DNA of 64,000 nucleotides, from NCBI RefSeq assembly GCF_022651205.1, contig NZ_JALCQI010000002.1:58902-122901 (forward strand), in the 5' to 3' direction. The stretch comes from Limosilactobacillus sp. (GTDB taxonomy: Bacteria > Bacillota > Bacilli > Lactobacillales > Lactobacillaceae). Position 1 is the first letter of the stretch. Each line of letters begins with the position of its first letter. This document shows positions 52,853-60,777 of this stretch, piece after piece. The translations under genes were made by a program, and so were the position numbers. Below the pieces are notes generated by a model, which was not told where the DNA came from, searched no databases, and worked only from the letters and a program-made list of their open reading frames with translations.

Positions 52853-54061
52853 ATGAATAATCAAGAAATCAATGCTAAAGCAGAAGAAACAATGTATTAT
52901 GGTGAATTTGGCGGCCAATATGTCCCAGATGCAATCAAGCCTGCACTAGATGAAGTTACCAACTATTACAAGAAATACCAGCACAACCCACAATTTCGGA
53001 TTGAGTTAGCGGAATTACTTCGCGACTATGCCGGCCGTGCAACCCCACTCTACTATGCTGAAGGATTAACAAAATACCTTGGTGGTGCCAAAATTTATCT
53101 AAAACGTGAAGATTTGAATCACCTTGGAGCTCATAAGATTAATAATGTTTTAGGACAAATTTTATTAGCCAAACGGATGGGCAAGAAACGAATCATTGCC
53201 GAAACTGGAGCTGGTCAACACGGGGTTGCTACTGCTGCCGCTGCCACAAAATTAGGTTTGAAATGCAAGATCTATATGGGCGGATTAGATACCGACCGGC
53301 AAAAATTAAATGTTTTCCGGATGCGTCTAATGGGTGCAGAGGTTAAAGCAGCTGGCGGACCCCAAGGAGTTCTCGAAGACGCGATCCATGCTGCTCTTAC
53401 AGACTTAGCACAAAATTACCAAGATACGTACTACCTGGTTGGCTCTGCTGTTGGTCCATACCCTTATCCTGAAATGGTTCGTGATTTTCAAAGTGTAATT
53501 AGTCATGAAGCTCGGCAACAATTCCTTGATAAAGAAGGTCGGTTACCCGATGCTGTAATTGCCTGCGTGGGCGGTGGCTCTAACGCAATCGGTGCGTTTA
53601 ACAATTTCATCGACGATCCTCAAGTACGATTAATTGGTGCGGAAGGTGCAGGTAAGGGTGCGGAAACATCACAAAACGCCGCAACGATGACCAACGGAAC
53701 CGTAGGAATTAATGATGGAATGAAATCCTACCTCCTTCAAGACGAAAATGGTCAGCCACTACCTGTTTACACCATTTCCGCTGGCCTTGATTATCCTGGT
53801 GTCGGCCCAGAACATTCAATGCTTAAAGATATTAATCGAGCAGAATATTATGCGATTACTGATGATGAGGCGATAGAAGCATTCCAACTTCTTTCCAAGT
53901 TAGAAGGGATCATCCCCGCACTAGAAAGTTCTCACGCAATTGCTGAAGCAATCAAAATTGCACCGCAAATGGATAAGGATCAGCTAATAATGATTAATCT
54001 CTCTGGTCGTGGTGATAAGGATGTCCAACAAGTGGCGGATTATTTGGGTGAACAAGAATAG
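52853..54061 (+). CDS. trpB: Tryptophan synthase beta chain, orphan
   Basis: PLP enzyme condensing indole and serine to tryptophan. 402 aa from MNNQEINAKAEE at 52853 (AAAGGAG upstream; the track start is 15 codons earlier inside the terminator end). GEFGGQYVPDAIKPAL, PLP lysine in NHLGAHKINNVLGQ, phosphate loop CVGGGSNAIGAF, and the TrpA-contact region are present. No trpA or other trp gene is adjacent. Alone it could use environmental indole, e.g. made by other gut bacteria. Expression is governed by the Trp attenuator. Confidence 0.95.
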   Translation: MNNQEINAKAEETMYYGEFGGQYVPDAIKPALDEVTNYYKKYQHNPQFRIELAELLRDYAGRATPLYYAEGLTKYLGGAKIYLKREDLNHLGAHKINNVLGQILLAKRMGKKRIIAETGAGQHGVATAAAATKLGLKCKIYMGGLDTDRQKLNVFRMRLMGAEVKAAGGPQGVLEDAIHAALTDLAQNYQDTYYLVGSAVGPYPYPEMVRDFQSVISHEARQQFLDKEGRLPDAVIACVGGGSNAIGAFNNFIDDPQVRLIGAEGAGKGAETSQNAATMTNGTVGINDGMKSYLLQDENGQPLPVYTISAGLDYPGVGPEHSMLKDINRAEYYAITDDEAIEAFQLLSKLEGIIPALESSHAIAEAIKIAPQMDKDQLIMINLSGRGDKDVQQVADYLGEQE

Positions 54062-54075
54062 AATTATAAATTGCT

Positions 54076-54117
54076 AAACACGCCCTCGGCAGAAATAAAA
54101 TGCTGAGGGCGTGTTTT
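54076..54117. terminator. Bidirectional terminator between trpB and the ABC operon
   Basis: AAACACGCCCTCgGCA / TGCtGAGGGCGTGTTTT, a long stem with T-runs on both strands. Confidence 0.92.
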
Positions 54118-54124
54118 ATGCGTT

Positions 54125-54285
54125 ATATATTGTCGAGATCTGCTCGCCAGGAACTCGGCTAGACAACTGAGTCGAAACGTGTTCGCAGGGAAGCCCCTAT
54201 AGACAACAAACTCCCTCCCAGATGCTTTCCAGCATCCAGTCGGGAGAAATTGTTGTCTTACGGGCCTTCTTAACCTGCTCACACT
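54125..54285 (-). repeat. Post-stop-codon structured repeat, ABC-operon copy (E4)
   Basis: The start motif overlaps the stop codon itself (AGATAGAGTGTGAGC, TAG being the stop). Helices: GAAGgCCC/GGGgCTTC, AGACAACAA/TTGTTGTCT, TCCC/GGGA, GATGCT/AGCATC, with TTTC on the 5' side and G-T on the 3' side of the inner loop. Tail CTGGCGAGCAGATCT is identical to the pepC copy. Ends just before the terminator. Confidence 0.82.
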
Positions 54286-55077
54286 CTATCTTGTAACATC
54301 ATCCCCAAAGTACTTTTGGGAGAGTTTTTTGACGGTGCCGTCTTTTTGGAGTTTCTTCAATGCTTGGTTGTAGGAAGATTGAATTGCTGAATCTTTCTTG
54401 TTAAAGAGGGCTGAAATTTTAGCCGGTTTAACTTCACTAGAAACGTCGATCATCTTGAGACCCTTGGTACTGTTCTTTTTACCATAGGCATACCATGCTT
54501 CTCGTGAATTGACTGTTCCTTCTGCCCGTCCCTGCTTTACCATTGCTAAGGAACTACTAAAATCACCATTTGGAACAAGGGTACCATGGTACTTCTTAAC
54601 AACATCGGCGTTATTAGTACCGGTACCAGCAACGATTTTCTTCCCCTTAATTTGCTTCAGGTTCTTAATCTTACTATCCTTAGGCACAATTAGGACATAC
54701 CGGGACTTAATATATGGTGTCGAGAAGTTATACTTCTTTGCACGCTCTGGGGTTTGCGTAATATTATTCATTACAACATCATATTTTCCAGAACCTAGGC
54801 CGGCCACTAATGAGTCCCATTTACTAGGAACAAACTTTGCCTTTAACCCCATTTCCTTTGCGACCGCTTTGCCGAGATCAACCTCGAATCCCGTTAACTT
54901 ATTGTTCTTCCGGTATGAATAAGGAGAGTAAGTCCCTTCAAGACCAATTGTCAGCTCTCCTTTTTGCTTTAATTCTGAATTAACTTTCGATGATGCTGCA
55001 TGAATACTAGTAATTCCGGCAGTTGTTCCCACCGTGAGTGCCACTAAGGTCACCAATACTTTTTTCCAAATTTTCAT
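54286..55077 (-). CDS. Amino-acid ABC transporter substrate-binding protein, probably cystine
   Basis: 263 aa, family 3 solute-binding protein. Signal peptide KVLVTLVALTVGTTAGITSI, cut near HAA; no lipobox Cys, so it may be held at the surface by charge (very basic protein), as reported for L. fermentum BspA. GELTIGLEGTYSPYSYRKNN, LTGFEVDLGKAVAKEMG and SLVAGLGSGKYDVVMNNIT are the ligand-binding blocks. Third gene of the operon. Cystine specificity is inferred from the leader peptide with three Cys codons and similarity in style to TcyJ/BspA proteins. Confidence 0.85.
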   Translation of the reverse strand: MKIWKKVLVTLVALTVGTTAGITSIHAASSKVNSELKQKGELTIGLEGTYSPYSYRKNNKLTGFEVDLGKAVAKEMGLKAKFVPSKWDSLVAGLGSGKYDVVMNNITQTPERAKKYNFSTPYIKSRYVLIVPKDSKIKNLKQIKGKKIVAGTGTNNADVVKKYHGTLVPNGDFSSSLAMVKQGRAEGTVNSREAWYAYGKKNSTKGLKMIDVSSEVKPAKISALFNKKDSAIQSSYNQALKKLQKDGTVKKLSQKYFGDDVTR

Positions 55078-55092
55078 TTTTGATTTCTCCTT

Positions 55093-55845
55093 CTAACTTA
55101 AATTCTCCATCGTCATTGATGCAATAAAGTTCTTAATCCGGTCATTTGGATTATTCTGGGAAAAGAATTCTTCTGGACCGCCATCATAAAGAACCTGTCC
55201 TTCTTCTATAAAGACGATTTTGTCAGCGATTTGTTTAGCAAAAGCCATGTTATGGGTTACAAGAACCATCGATTGCTTCTCACGGGCCAATCTCAAAAGA
55301 ACCTTCAAAACACTTAATTCTAGCTCTGGATCAAGAGCGGAAGTTGGTTCGTCGAGGAGGAGGTACTGTGGCTTCATTGCTAGAGCTCTTGCAATTGCGA
55401 CCCGTTGTGCTTGCCCTCCTGATAGTTCATTCGGATAAACATCACTATAATCAGCCATCCCCACCTTGGTCAACAATTCTCTGGCTAACTCACTTGCCTG
55501 TTTCCGTCCCATCTTTAGGACCTGAGTAGGCCCTTCAATAACGTTATTGAGAACTGTTTTATGAGGAAAGAGATTATAATCCTGAAATACCATCCCTGTT
55601 TCCCGCCGGATTGCCAATTTTTCCTTGCTGCTAATCTTTTGACTAAAATCAATCTGGTGACCATTGAAGTCATACTGGCCACTCTCCGGCGTCACCAAAA
55701 GATTTAGTGACCGCAAAATTGTTGACTTTCCAGAACCGGACGGACCAACCATCACCGTAATTTTCCCTGCAGGAATTTCCAACGTGACATCTTTCAGGAC
55801 GTGTTTCTTACCGTAAACTTTATTAATCTGAGTTAATTTCATCAC
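55093..55845 (-). CDS. Amino-acid ABC transporter ATP-binding protein
   Basis: 250 aa. Walker A MVGPSGSGKSTILR, Q-loop GMVFQDYNLFPHKTV, signature NELSGGQAQRVAIARAL, Walker B YLLLDEPTSALDPE, H-loop VTHNMAFA. GlnQ/TcyC/ArtP type of polar amino acid importers. 15 bases before the binding-protein gene and 10 after the permease gene. Confidence 0.94.
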   Translation of the reverse strand: MMKLTQINKVYGKKHVLKDVTLEIPAGKITVMVGPSGSGKSTILRSLNLLVTPESGQYDFNGHQIDFSQKISSKEKLAIRRETGMVFQDYNLFPHKTVLNNVIEGPTQVLKMGRKQASELARELLTKVGMADYSDVYPNELSGGQAQRVAIARALAMKPQYLLLDEPTSALDPELELSVLKVLLRLAREKQSMVLVTHNMAFAKQIADKIVFIEEGQVLYDGGPEEFFSQNNPNDRIKNFIASMTMENLS

Positions 55846-55855
55846 ATTTCTCCCC

Positions 55856-56551
55856 TTAACTAACCCTTATCTGACTGCCTAACCGTTTCTCCAGGTAGTG
55901 CTGAATCCCTGAAAGAACCGTTGTAAACACTGCATAAATTAGCGCTACTAACGTGTACATCAATAACGGCTGATAGTTAGCTGCCGCAATTTGCTGGCTA
56001 ACTTCAAACATCTCCATAATCGTAATTGAAGCAGCCAATGAGGTGTCCTTGACCAAACTAATAAAGCTGTTTGATAGCGGTGGTAGTGCAATCCGAAGCG
56101 CCTGAGGAATAATAATCCGCCACAATACTTGCAAGCGGGTCATTCCGATTGCCGCACCAGCCTCCCATTGACCACTAGGGACTGCACTAATTGCGGCCCG
56201 AATGGTTTCCGATGCATATGCACCGGTGTTCAAGGAAAAGGTGATTATTCCTGCAGTAAACGGCTCAAGCTTGATCCCGTGAGGCAATACTCCTTTAATT
56301 CGTAAGTATGGTAGACCAAAAAAGACGATAAATAGTTGAACTAGTAAAGGGGTCGACCGGAATAGCCAAACATAGAACTGGGCAAGCCATTTAAGGAGCA
56401 TAAATAATCCATGTTGACGCGAAAGACGAATCAATGCGGTTACCAATGCAATAATTAGGCCGAAGAAGAACGAAATTAATGCTAGGGGGATCGTATATTT
56501 AAATCCCGCTGCTAAAAGTTGAGGTAACGATTCCTGAATTATTTCCCACAT
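55856..56551 (-). CDS. Amino-acid ABC transporter permease
   Basis: 231 aa. About five membrane helices of the HisM/GlnP family. FLFRSTPLLVQLFIVFFGLPYL near residue 65 and the EAA loop SGQWEAGAAIGMTRLQVLWRIIIPQALR are intact. First structural gene after the cysteine leader peptide. A single permease type implies a homodimeric channel. Confidence 0.93.
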   Translation of the reverse strand: MWEIIQESLPQLLAAGFKYTIPLALISFFFGLIIALVTALIRLSRQHGLFMLLKWLAQFYVWLFRSTPLLVQLFIVFFGLPYLRIKGVLPHGIKLEPFTAGIITFSLNTGAYASETIRAAISAVPSGQWEAGAAIGMTRLQVLWRIIIPQALRIALPPLSNSFISLVKDTSLAASITIMEMFEVSQQIAAANYQPLLMYTLVALIYAVFTTVLSGIQHYLEKRLGSQIRVS

Positions 56552-56630
56552 GGTTTACTTATCCTTTCTTAACTAATTTAACTTATTTAATACCTGTTCT
56601 CATTCAACGATTATTTCAAATAAATGATCC

Positions 56631-56670
56631 AAAAAGGCGAAACTTCAAGTTAAACTTGAAATTGCGCCTT
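56631..56670 (-). terminator. Attenuator terminator of the cysteine-linked ABC operon
   Basis: Minus strand AAGGCGcAATTTCAAGTT TAA CTTGAAgTTTCGCCTTTTT, a long stem with T-run, 33 bases after the leader-peptide stop and about 80 before the permease start. Upstream hairpins GTGGaTCGC...GCGAcCCAC (56726-56750, starting at the last Cys codon) and CCAAATTTAATTTGG could compete. Confidence 0.85.
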
Positions 56671-56703
56671 ATGTACTTACCCCGACAATATTAGCAGGCC
56701 AAA

Positions 56704-56790
56704 TTAAATTTGGGTACGCCAAAACGTGGGTCGCATAAGACGCGATCCACAACAACAAACAACAGCGTTAACAAATTGAATGTTTTTCAT
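56704..56790 (-). CDS. Cysteine leader peptide (28 aa with CCC)
   Basis: ORF MKNIQFVNAVVCCCGSRLMR plus PTFWRTQI, 28 aa, too short for the track. AGGAGGAACACGTC before the ATG is a strong ribosome binding site. Codons 12-14 are three consecutive TGT (Cys). It lies 31 bases after a near-consensus promoter and ahead of an intrinsic terminator. The layout indicates ribosome-mediated attenuation: stalling on Cys codons under cysteine shortage would relieve termination and turn on the transporter operon. Confidence 0.82.
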   Translation of the reverse strand: MKNIQFVNAVVCCCGSRLMRPTFWRTQI

Positions 56791-56820
56791 GACGTGTTCC
56801 TCCTAATAAAGTATGAATAG

Positions 56821-56849
56821 AATATAACTTATTTATAGTAAGTTGTCAA
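56821..56849 (-). promoter_or_regulatory. Promoter of the cysteine leader and ABC operon
   Basis: Minus strand TTGACA, 17 bases, TATATT: a near-perfect promoter, located just past the stop of the ATPase gene. Confidence 0.88.
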
Positions 56850-56858
56850 CAAAAAGTT

Positions 56859-57977
56859 TTAAAGTAACGGATCATAACGAACTGAATCAGGATTCTGTGT
56901 ATCGTTAAGATATTTCTTAAATAATGGTAGCTTAAACCGTACTCTACCATTACCAGCTGGTGTGATTAGATCTTGTTGAATCATTCGTCGTCGGTATTGG
57001 TTAACATAGTTTTGTTGTTGCTTAGCTGACTTATCGTAATTCATCAGCGAAGCAATTTCGGTAGTTGACATACCATTAGCTATCCCTCGTAAGTACTTCC
57101 TATCATTAGTCGAAAGATTATCAAAAATAATATCATAACTTTGAGTGAACAGATCTTCAATATAAAGCTGCTTAATTACTTCAAAGGTTTTCTGATTTGG
57201 TTTTTGATGACTAATATTAGTAGCATTCCATAATTTATATCCAAGGAGTTGAAAAGCAAATGAATAGCCACCTGTTAATTGAGCCATTTGATGACTAAGC
57301 ATTGGTGAAAAATTAAGGTGCTTTTGATATTCATTTTCGATTTGATTAATATCTAACATTGTGGTTTGAATATGCCGCGCTCGCTTGAGAAAGGTCAACG
57401 TCTGCTCGTGCTCAATCTCATAAATCATCTGCGGTAAGCCATCAGCTACTAAGTAAAAATTTAATCTATGCCGTTTAAGATTTTGAAGCAATTGAATAAA
57501 CTCACGAGTATTCTCTTTGTGATTAAATTCATCAATAAAAATAACTACCTGCTTGTCAAGCTTGGTTAACATTTCCATGAAATTTTCAATATCTTGAGTA
57601 GTATAGTCCTCATTTGTCTTATTAAAACTTAAACTAAAACCCATGATTGAAATTGTCGAGATGTGATCAAGTAATGAATGAATCTTAAAAATGTTTTTCA
57701 ACTCGCGCCCAAACGCTTGAACCATGTGTTGGTTATTATCAATTTCCAAAATATAAGTGTTATTAAGTTGCTCAACCTGTTGTTCAACTTTGGTTAACAG
57801 TGCTGTCTTCCCCGAGCCACGGAGACCAGTAATGAAAATCACTCGATTGGGATCGCCATACTTTATAGCTTCCGCAACTGCTTGTGGGCTTTCAAAGTCA
57901 CTTTGATAATTCGGTAACATAATCTTCGGCGGAGTTCCAAAACTAGGATCAAATGGATTCCTTGGTAATTTTTCCAA
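56859..57977 (-). CDS. ORC/STAND-like ATPase with C-terminal winged helix, function unknown
   Basis: 372 aa. Walker A FITGLRGSGKTALL (residues ~45-58), Walker B VVIFIDEFNH, sensor-1-like NFYLVADGLPQ; C-terminal winged-helix segment (LRGIANGMSTTEIASLMNYD; RRMIQQDLITPAGNGRVRFKL). Fits AAA_16/ORC1-CDC6-like proteins. I start at TTG 57977 since AGAAGG lies eight bases upstream; the track GTG at 57986 overlaps that site. A block of TTTTACATT repeats covers its promoter. The gene is more AT-rich than neighbours. Single gene; defence or regulatory role both possible. Confidence 0.7.
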   Translation of the reverse strand: MEKLPRNPFDPSFGTPPKIMLPNYQSDFESPQAVAEAIKYGDPNRVIFITGLRGSGKTALLTKVEQQVEQLNNTYILEIDNNQHMVQAFGRELKNIFKIHSLLDHISTISIMGFSLSFNKTNEDYTTQDIENFMEMLTKLDKQVVIFIDEFNHKENTREFIQLLQNLKRHRLNFYLVADGLPQMIYEIEHEQTLTFLKRARHIQTTMLDINQIENEYQKHLNFSPMLSHQMAQLTGGYSFAFQLLGYKLWNATNISHQKPNQKTFEVIKQLYIEDLFTQSYDIIFDNLSTNDRKYLRGIANGMSTTEIASLMNYDKSAKQQQNYVNQYRRRMIQQDLITPAGNGRVRFKLPLFKKYLNDTQNPDSVRYDPLL

Positions 57978-57990
57978 TCGATTCACCTTC

Positions 57991-58064
57991 TTTTACATTT
58001 CACTTTTATTTTACATTCTTTTACATTCCACTTTTATTTTACATTTTTTTACATTTCTGAGCAA
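57991..58064 (-). repeat. Five TTTTACATT boxes over the ATPase promoter
   Basis: TTTTACATT begins at 57991, 58009, 58019, 58037 and 58047 (spacings 18, 10, 18, 10), i.e. a 28-bp unit present about 2.4 times. Minus strand TTGCTC (58059-58064), 17 bases, TAAAAT (58036-58041) is the probable promoter, with the repeats over the -10 and leader. Likely binding sites for the ATPase winged helix or another regulator. Confidence 0.7.
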
Positions 58065-58065
58065 A

Positions 58066-58100
58066 CAAAATAGCCTCCAACTTAACTCAGTCGAAGGCTA
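58066..58100 (-). terminator. Terminator of gpmA-esterase operon
   Basis: Minus-strand TAGCCTTCGACT / AGTTGGAGGCTA then TTTTGTTT. Confidence 0.85.
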
Positions 58101-58109
58101 CATATTATC

Positions 58110-58979
58110 TTAAGAATTCAATATTCTATCCAAGAAAGATTTAACATCGTCGTAGATTGTTTGACTCCAGAAGTCACGCTCATGGTTAGCGCCAGTAACA
58201 CAATAAGCTTCAACGCTAGCCCCAACTGATTCTAGCTTTTGCGCCATTTCTTCCATTTGGTGATAAGGAACAACCTTATCGGCATCACCGTGGAAAAGTT
58301 GGAACGGTGGATATTGCTTCCCATCTTCTACTTGGTAGAGCGGACTCATTTCACGCATAACTGCTGGCCACTTTTTCTTATCTGGACCAAATAGACAGAA
58401 TTTCAACAGGTCATTACCGAGAACATTTTCTGAATTTTTAAAGGTCTCTTCAACGTCCATCGGCGCAAAACAGGAAACAACGGCTGAAACAGCATCAGAT
58501 TGTTCAGTGTAATCAGCCGTCTTATACCGTGAATCATCACCGGTAAGACCAACCAACATTGCTGCGTTGGCTCCAGAAGATGTCCCCCAAATTGCAACTC
58601 GTTTAGGATCAATTGCATATTTCTTAGCGTTAGCCCGTAAAAAGCGAATTGCTGTCTTCACGTCCTGAAGAAATGCTGGGAAGGGATGGCCGTCTAGTGA
58701 GTTCCGGTGTTGAACTGTCGCTACAATATAGCCGTCATTCACAAACTGAACTAGTTGCGGGATCTTTTCACCAAGCGTTGGTAGGCGCCACGAACTTCCC
58801 TGAACAAAAACGATTAGTGGTCGTGGTTCAGTAGTATATTCACGAGGATAACGCTGCGTCCAGGGAGCTAAGATTTCGAGCTTCAGTGGTTGCCCATCAA
58901 CCGCAGCATACGTGATATTCTCAATTAAGCGAACTTGCCCACTTAGGGTTGGGTTATTGGGGATCTTATGAATTACCAT
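58110..58979 (-). CDS. Alpha/beta hydrolase, esterase/lipase type
   Basis: 289 aa from MVIHKIPNNPTLSG (an ATG four codons earlier is also possible; both overlap gpmA). Oxyanion-hole region LIVFVQGSSW, nucleophile elbow IWGTSSGANAAM (G-x-S-x-G), acid in HGDADKVVP, His in TGANHERDFW. Resembles prolyl-oligopeptidase-like acetyl or feruloyl esterases. No signal peptide. Translationally coupled to gpmA; substrate unknown. Confidence 0.85.
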   Translation of the reverse strand: MVIHKIPNNPTLSGQVRLIENITYAAVDGQPLKLEILAPWTQRYPREYTTEPRPLIVFVQGSSWRLPTLGEKIPQLVQFVNDGYIVATVQHRNSLDGHPFPAFLQDVKTAIRFLRANAKKYAIDPKRVAIWGTSSGANAAMLVGLTGDDSRYKTADYTEQSDAVSAVVSCFAPMDVEETFKNSENVLGNDLLKFCLFGPDKKKWPAVMREMSPLYQVEDGKQYPPFQLFHGDADKVVPYHQMEEMAQKLESVGASVEAYCVTGANHERDFWSQTIYDDVKSFLDRILNS

Positions 58980-59664
58980 TCTCTTCACCATCCATTGTAA
59001 TAAAGGTCTTCTTAATAATATTTAGAGCTGAATCAAACTCGTAAAGGATCGGTTTACCATTAGGAACCTCAACCTGATCAATTTGATCATCCGGAATTTG
59101 ATCAAGATATTTAATTAATGCACGTAAAGAACTACCGTGAGCAACAATTAGCTGGTTCTTCCCGTCAAGTAGCCGTGGAGCGATCTGATCCTGCCAGTAA
59201 GGTAACAAGCGTTTCTGGGTCATTGCGAGACTCTCACTATACGGCATCTTCACTCCAAGCCGATCATACCGTCGCTCGTGCTGACGATGAGTTAGTTTAG
59301 GCGGAACTTCGCTGTAGCCACGTCGCCAGCGGTGGAGTTGTTCCGCGCCAACTTCTTCCTTAACTTTGGCTTTATTTAAGCCACTAAGGGCTCCATAATG
59401 ACGTTCGTTTAGTCGCCAGGTCTTATGAACGGGGATGAATAATTGGTCAACCCGATCCAGGATAATATTCATCGTTTTAATGGCTCGAGACATATAAGAA
59501 GTATGGGCATCAGCAAACTCTAATCCCATCTTTGCTAATTCTTCACCAACTAGTTCTCCTTGTTCAATTCCTTTTTCCGTTAACGGAACATCTGTCCATC
59601 CGGTAAAAATATTATCACGGTTAGCTTGGCTTTGACCATGACGAACTATTACTAACTTTACCAT
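58966..59664 (-). CDS. gpmA: 2,3-bisphosphoglycerate-dependent phosphoglycerate mutase
   Basis: 232 aa. LVIVRHGQSQANRDNIFTGW has the catalytic His and RHG motif; LNERHYGALSGLNK and IVAHGSSLRALIKYLD hold the second His. Full-length GpmA type, rather than the short cobalamin phosphatase type. AAAGGAGTGG precedes the ATG. Glycolytic or paralogous role cannot be told apart here. Confidence 0.93.
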   Translation of the reverse strand: MVKLVIVRHGQSQANRDNIFTGWTDVPLTEKGIEQGELVGEELAKMGLEFADAHTSYMSRAIKTMNIILDRVDQLFIPVHKTWRLNERHYGALSGLNKAKVKEEVGAEQLHRWRRGYSEVPPKLTHRQHERRYDRLGVKMPYSESLAMTQKRLLPYWQDQIAPRLLDGKNQLIVAHGSSLRALIKYLDQIPDDQIDQVEVPNGKPILYEFDSALNIIKKTFITMDGEENGNS

Positions 59665-59756
59665 TCTCAGCCACTCCTTTGCACCCTTCTATGATACAGC
59701 AATTGTGTATGATTGAACAGGGTCACTCCTTGCAGGAAGTAGCTTTTAATCGTGAC

Positions 59757-59800
59757 ATAAAAATCGCCACATCGACTTTTATCTAAGTTGAAATGACGAT
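59757..59800 (-). terminator. Terminator of lacLM
   Basis: Minus-strand ATCGTCATTTCAACTT / AAGTCGATGTGGCGAT (with G-U and a mismatch) then TTTTTATG, just after lacM. Confidence 0.7.
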
Positions 59801-59811
59801 TATCTTTGAAA

Positions 59812-60777
59812 TTACTTTTCATTCAACATTACTGAAAATTCAATGTCTTGGTCTGCTGGGATATGGTACTGCTTTTCAACATCAGCACCCCAGCTATCAA
59901 TTCCACCAACACCACGAACGGCACCAGCAATCACAAGGACAGTTCGCCGCGCTAAGGGAAGTTCTTCAATATGGGTTGCCGATTCAAGTTCTTCAGCAGT
60001 ATATGGCAAACAACTAAAGTTAAAGGGCTTATCTACTTGTCCGACCTTTAGTGAAAATGGTGCAGTTGAGTGATCAGCATTATTTTCCGTTATTTCCCGG
60101 GTAATTTTTAGCTGCTTCGTTTTCATGTGCATCCCGTTTTCCTGAGGAACAAGGTACTTAGCTACCGGAAGGCCATCAACATGGTATTTCCCAGGTTGAG
60201 CACCGGCCATTCGGTCAGGATAGGTTTCACCAGAAAGACCCTCATAGTCAAAACTGGTTGCCGTAGTTGGCATGATAAACCGTAAGCCAAATACTGGAAG
60301 CTCTGGCAAATCTGGATGACCAAAGTAATGGGCTGTCAATTTAATTTGACCGTTAGCAGACACTAAGTATGTAACTGTAACCTTAGTTGCTGGAACAGTC
60401 AAGGTTTCATAGGTAAACCTAATTTTGACATTATCAGCTGTTTCGTGGTTAGAAAATTGGTTTGTCTCTGGAGCGATTGGTAGTTTTTCAAAGTGATGAT
60501 CATCAACCGTCAAGTCAGTCTGATCATTAAGACACTTCGTAAAGGTATCTGCAGCTAACCATTGTGCCGACTTGATGTTGAAGCCACTTCCCCGATCATT
60601 ATCGGTGGTTGCCCGCCAAAATGTTGGTGTTGGAACACGGTAAAGCCATTCCTTGCCGTTTAGTTTCAGCGATTCTAAGCCGCCTTTTTCGTAACTGAAG
60701 ATATAGTGAAAGCCATCGCCACCAATTCCCAGCGTTCCGTCACCGTAGATCACGTGTAATTTATTTGTGTAAGCCAT
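59812..60777 (-). CDS. lacM: Beta-galactosidase small subunit
   Basis: 321 aa from [20 protein letters not shown] at 60777, after GGAGG; the track start is 16 codons earlier inside lacL. Corresponds to the C-terminal beta-sandwich (domain 5) of LacZ-type GH2 enzymes ([53 protein letters not shown]). Overlaps lacL by 17 bases, so the heterodimer is made in coupled fashion. Confidence 0.95.
   Translation of the reverse strand: MAYTNKLHVIYGDGTLGIGGDGFHYIFSYEKGGLESLKLNGKEWLYRVPTPTFWRATTDNDRGSGFNIKSAQWLAADTFTKCLNDQTDLTVDDHHFEKLPIAPETNQFSNHETADNVKIRFTYETLTVPATKVTVTYLVSANGQIKLTAHYFGHPDLPELPVFGLRFIMPTTATSFDYEGLSGETYPDRMAGAQPGKYHVDGLPVAKYLVPQENGMHMKTKQLKITREITENNADHSTAPFSLKVGQVDKPFNFSCLPYTAEELESATHIEELPLARRTVLVIAGAVRGVGGIDSWGADVEKQYHIPADQDIEFSVMLNEK

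Noticed and set aside
52634-52918. 94-aa minus-strand ORF opposite the trp leader
   Set aside because: It is antisense to the leader peptide, terminator and trpB start, with no ribosome binding site; a shadow ORF.
54064-54282. 72-aa minus-strand ORF after the ABC binding-protein gene
   Set aside because: It lies wholly in the structured repeat and terminator; no family resemblance.
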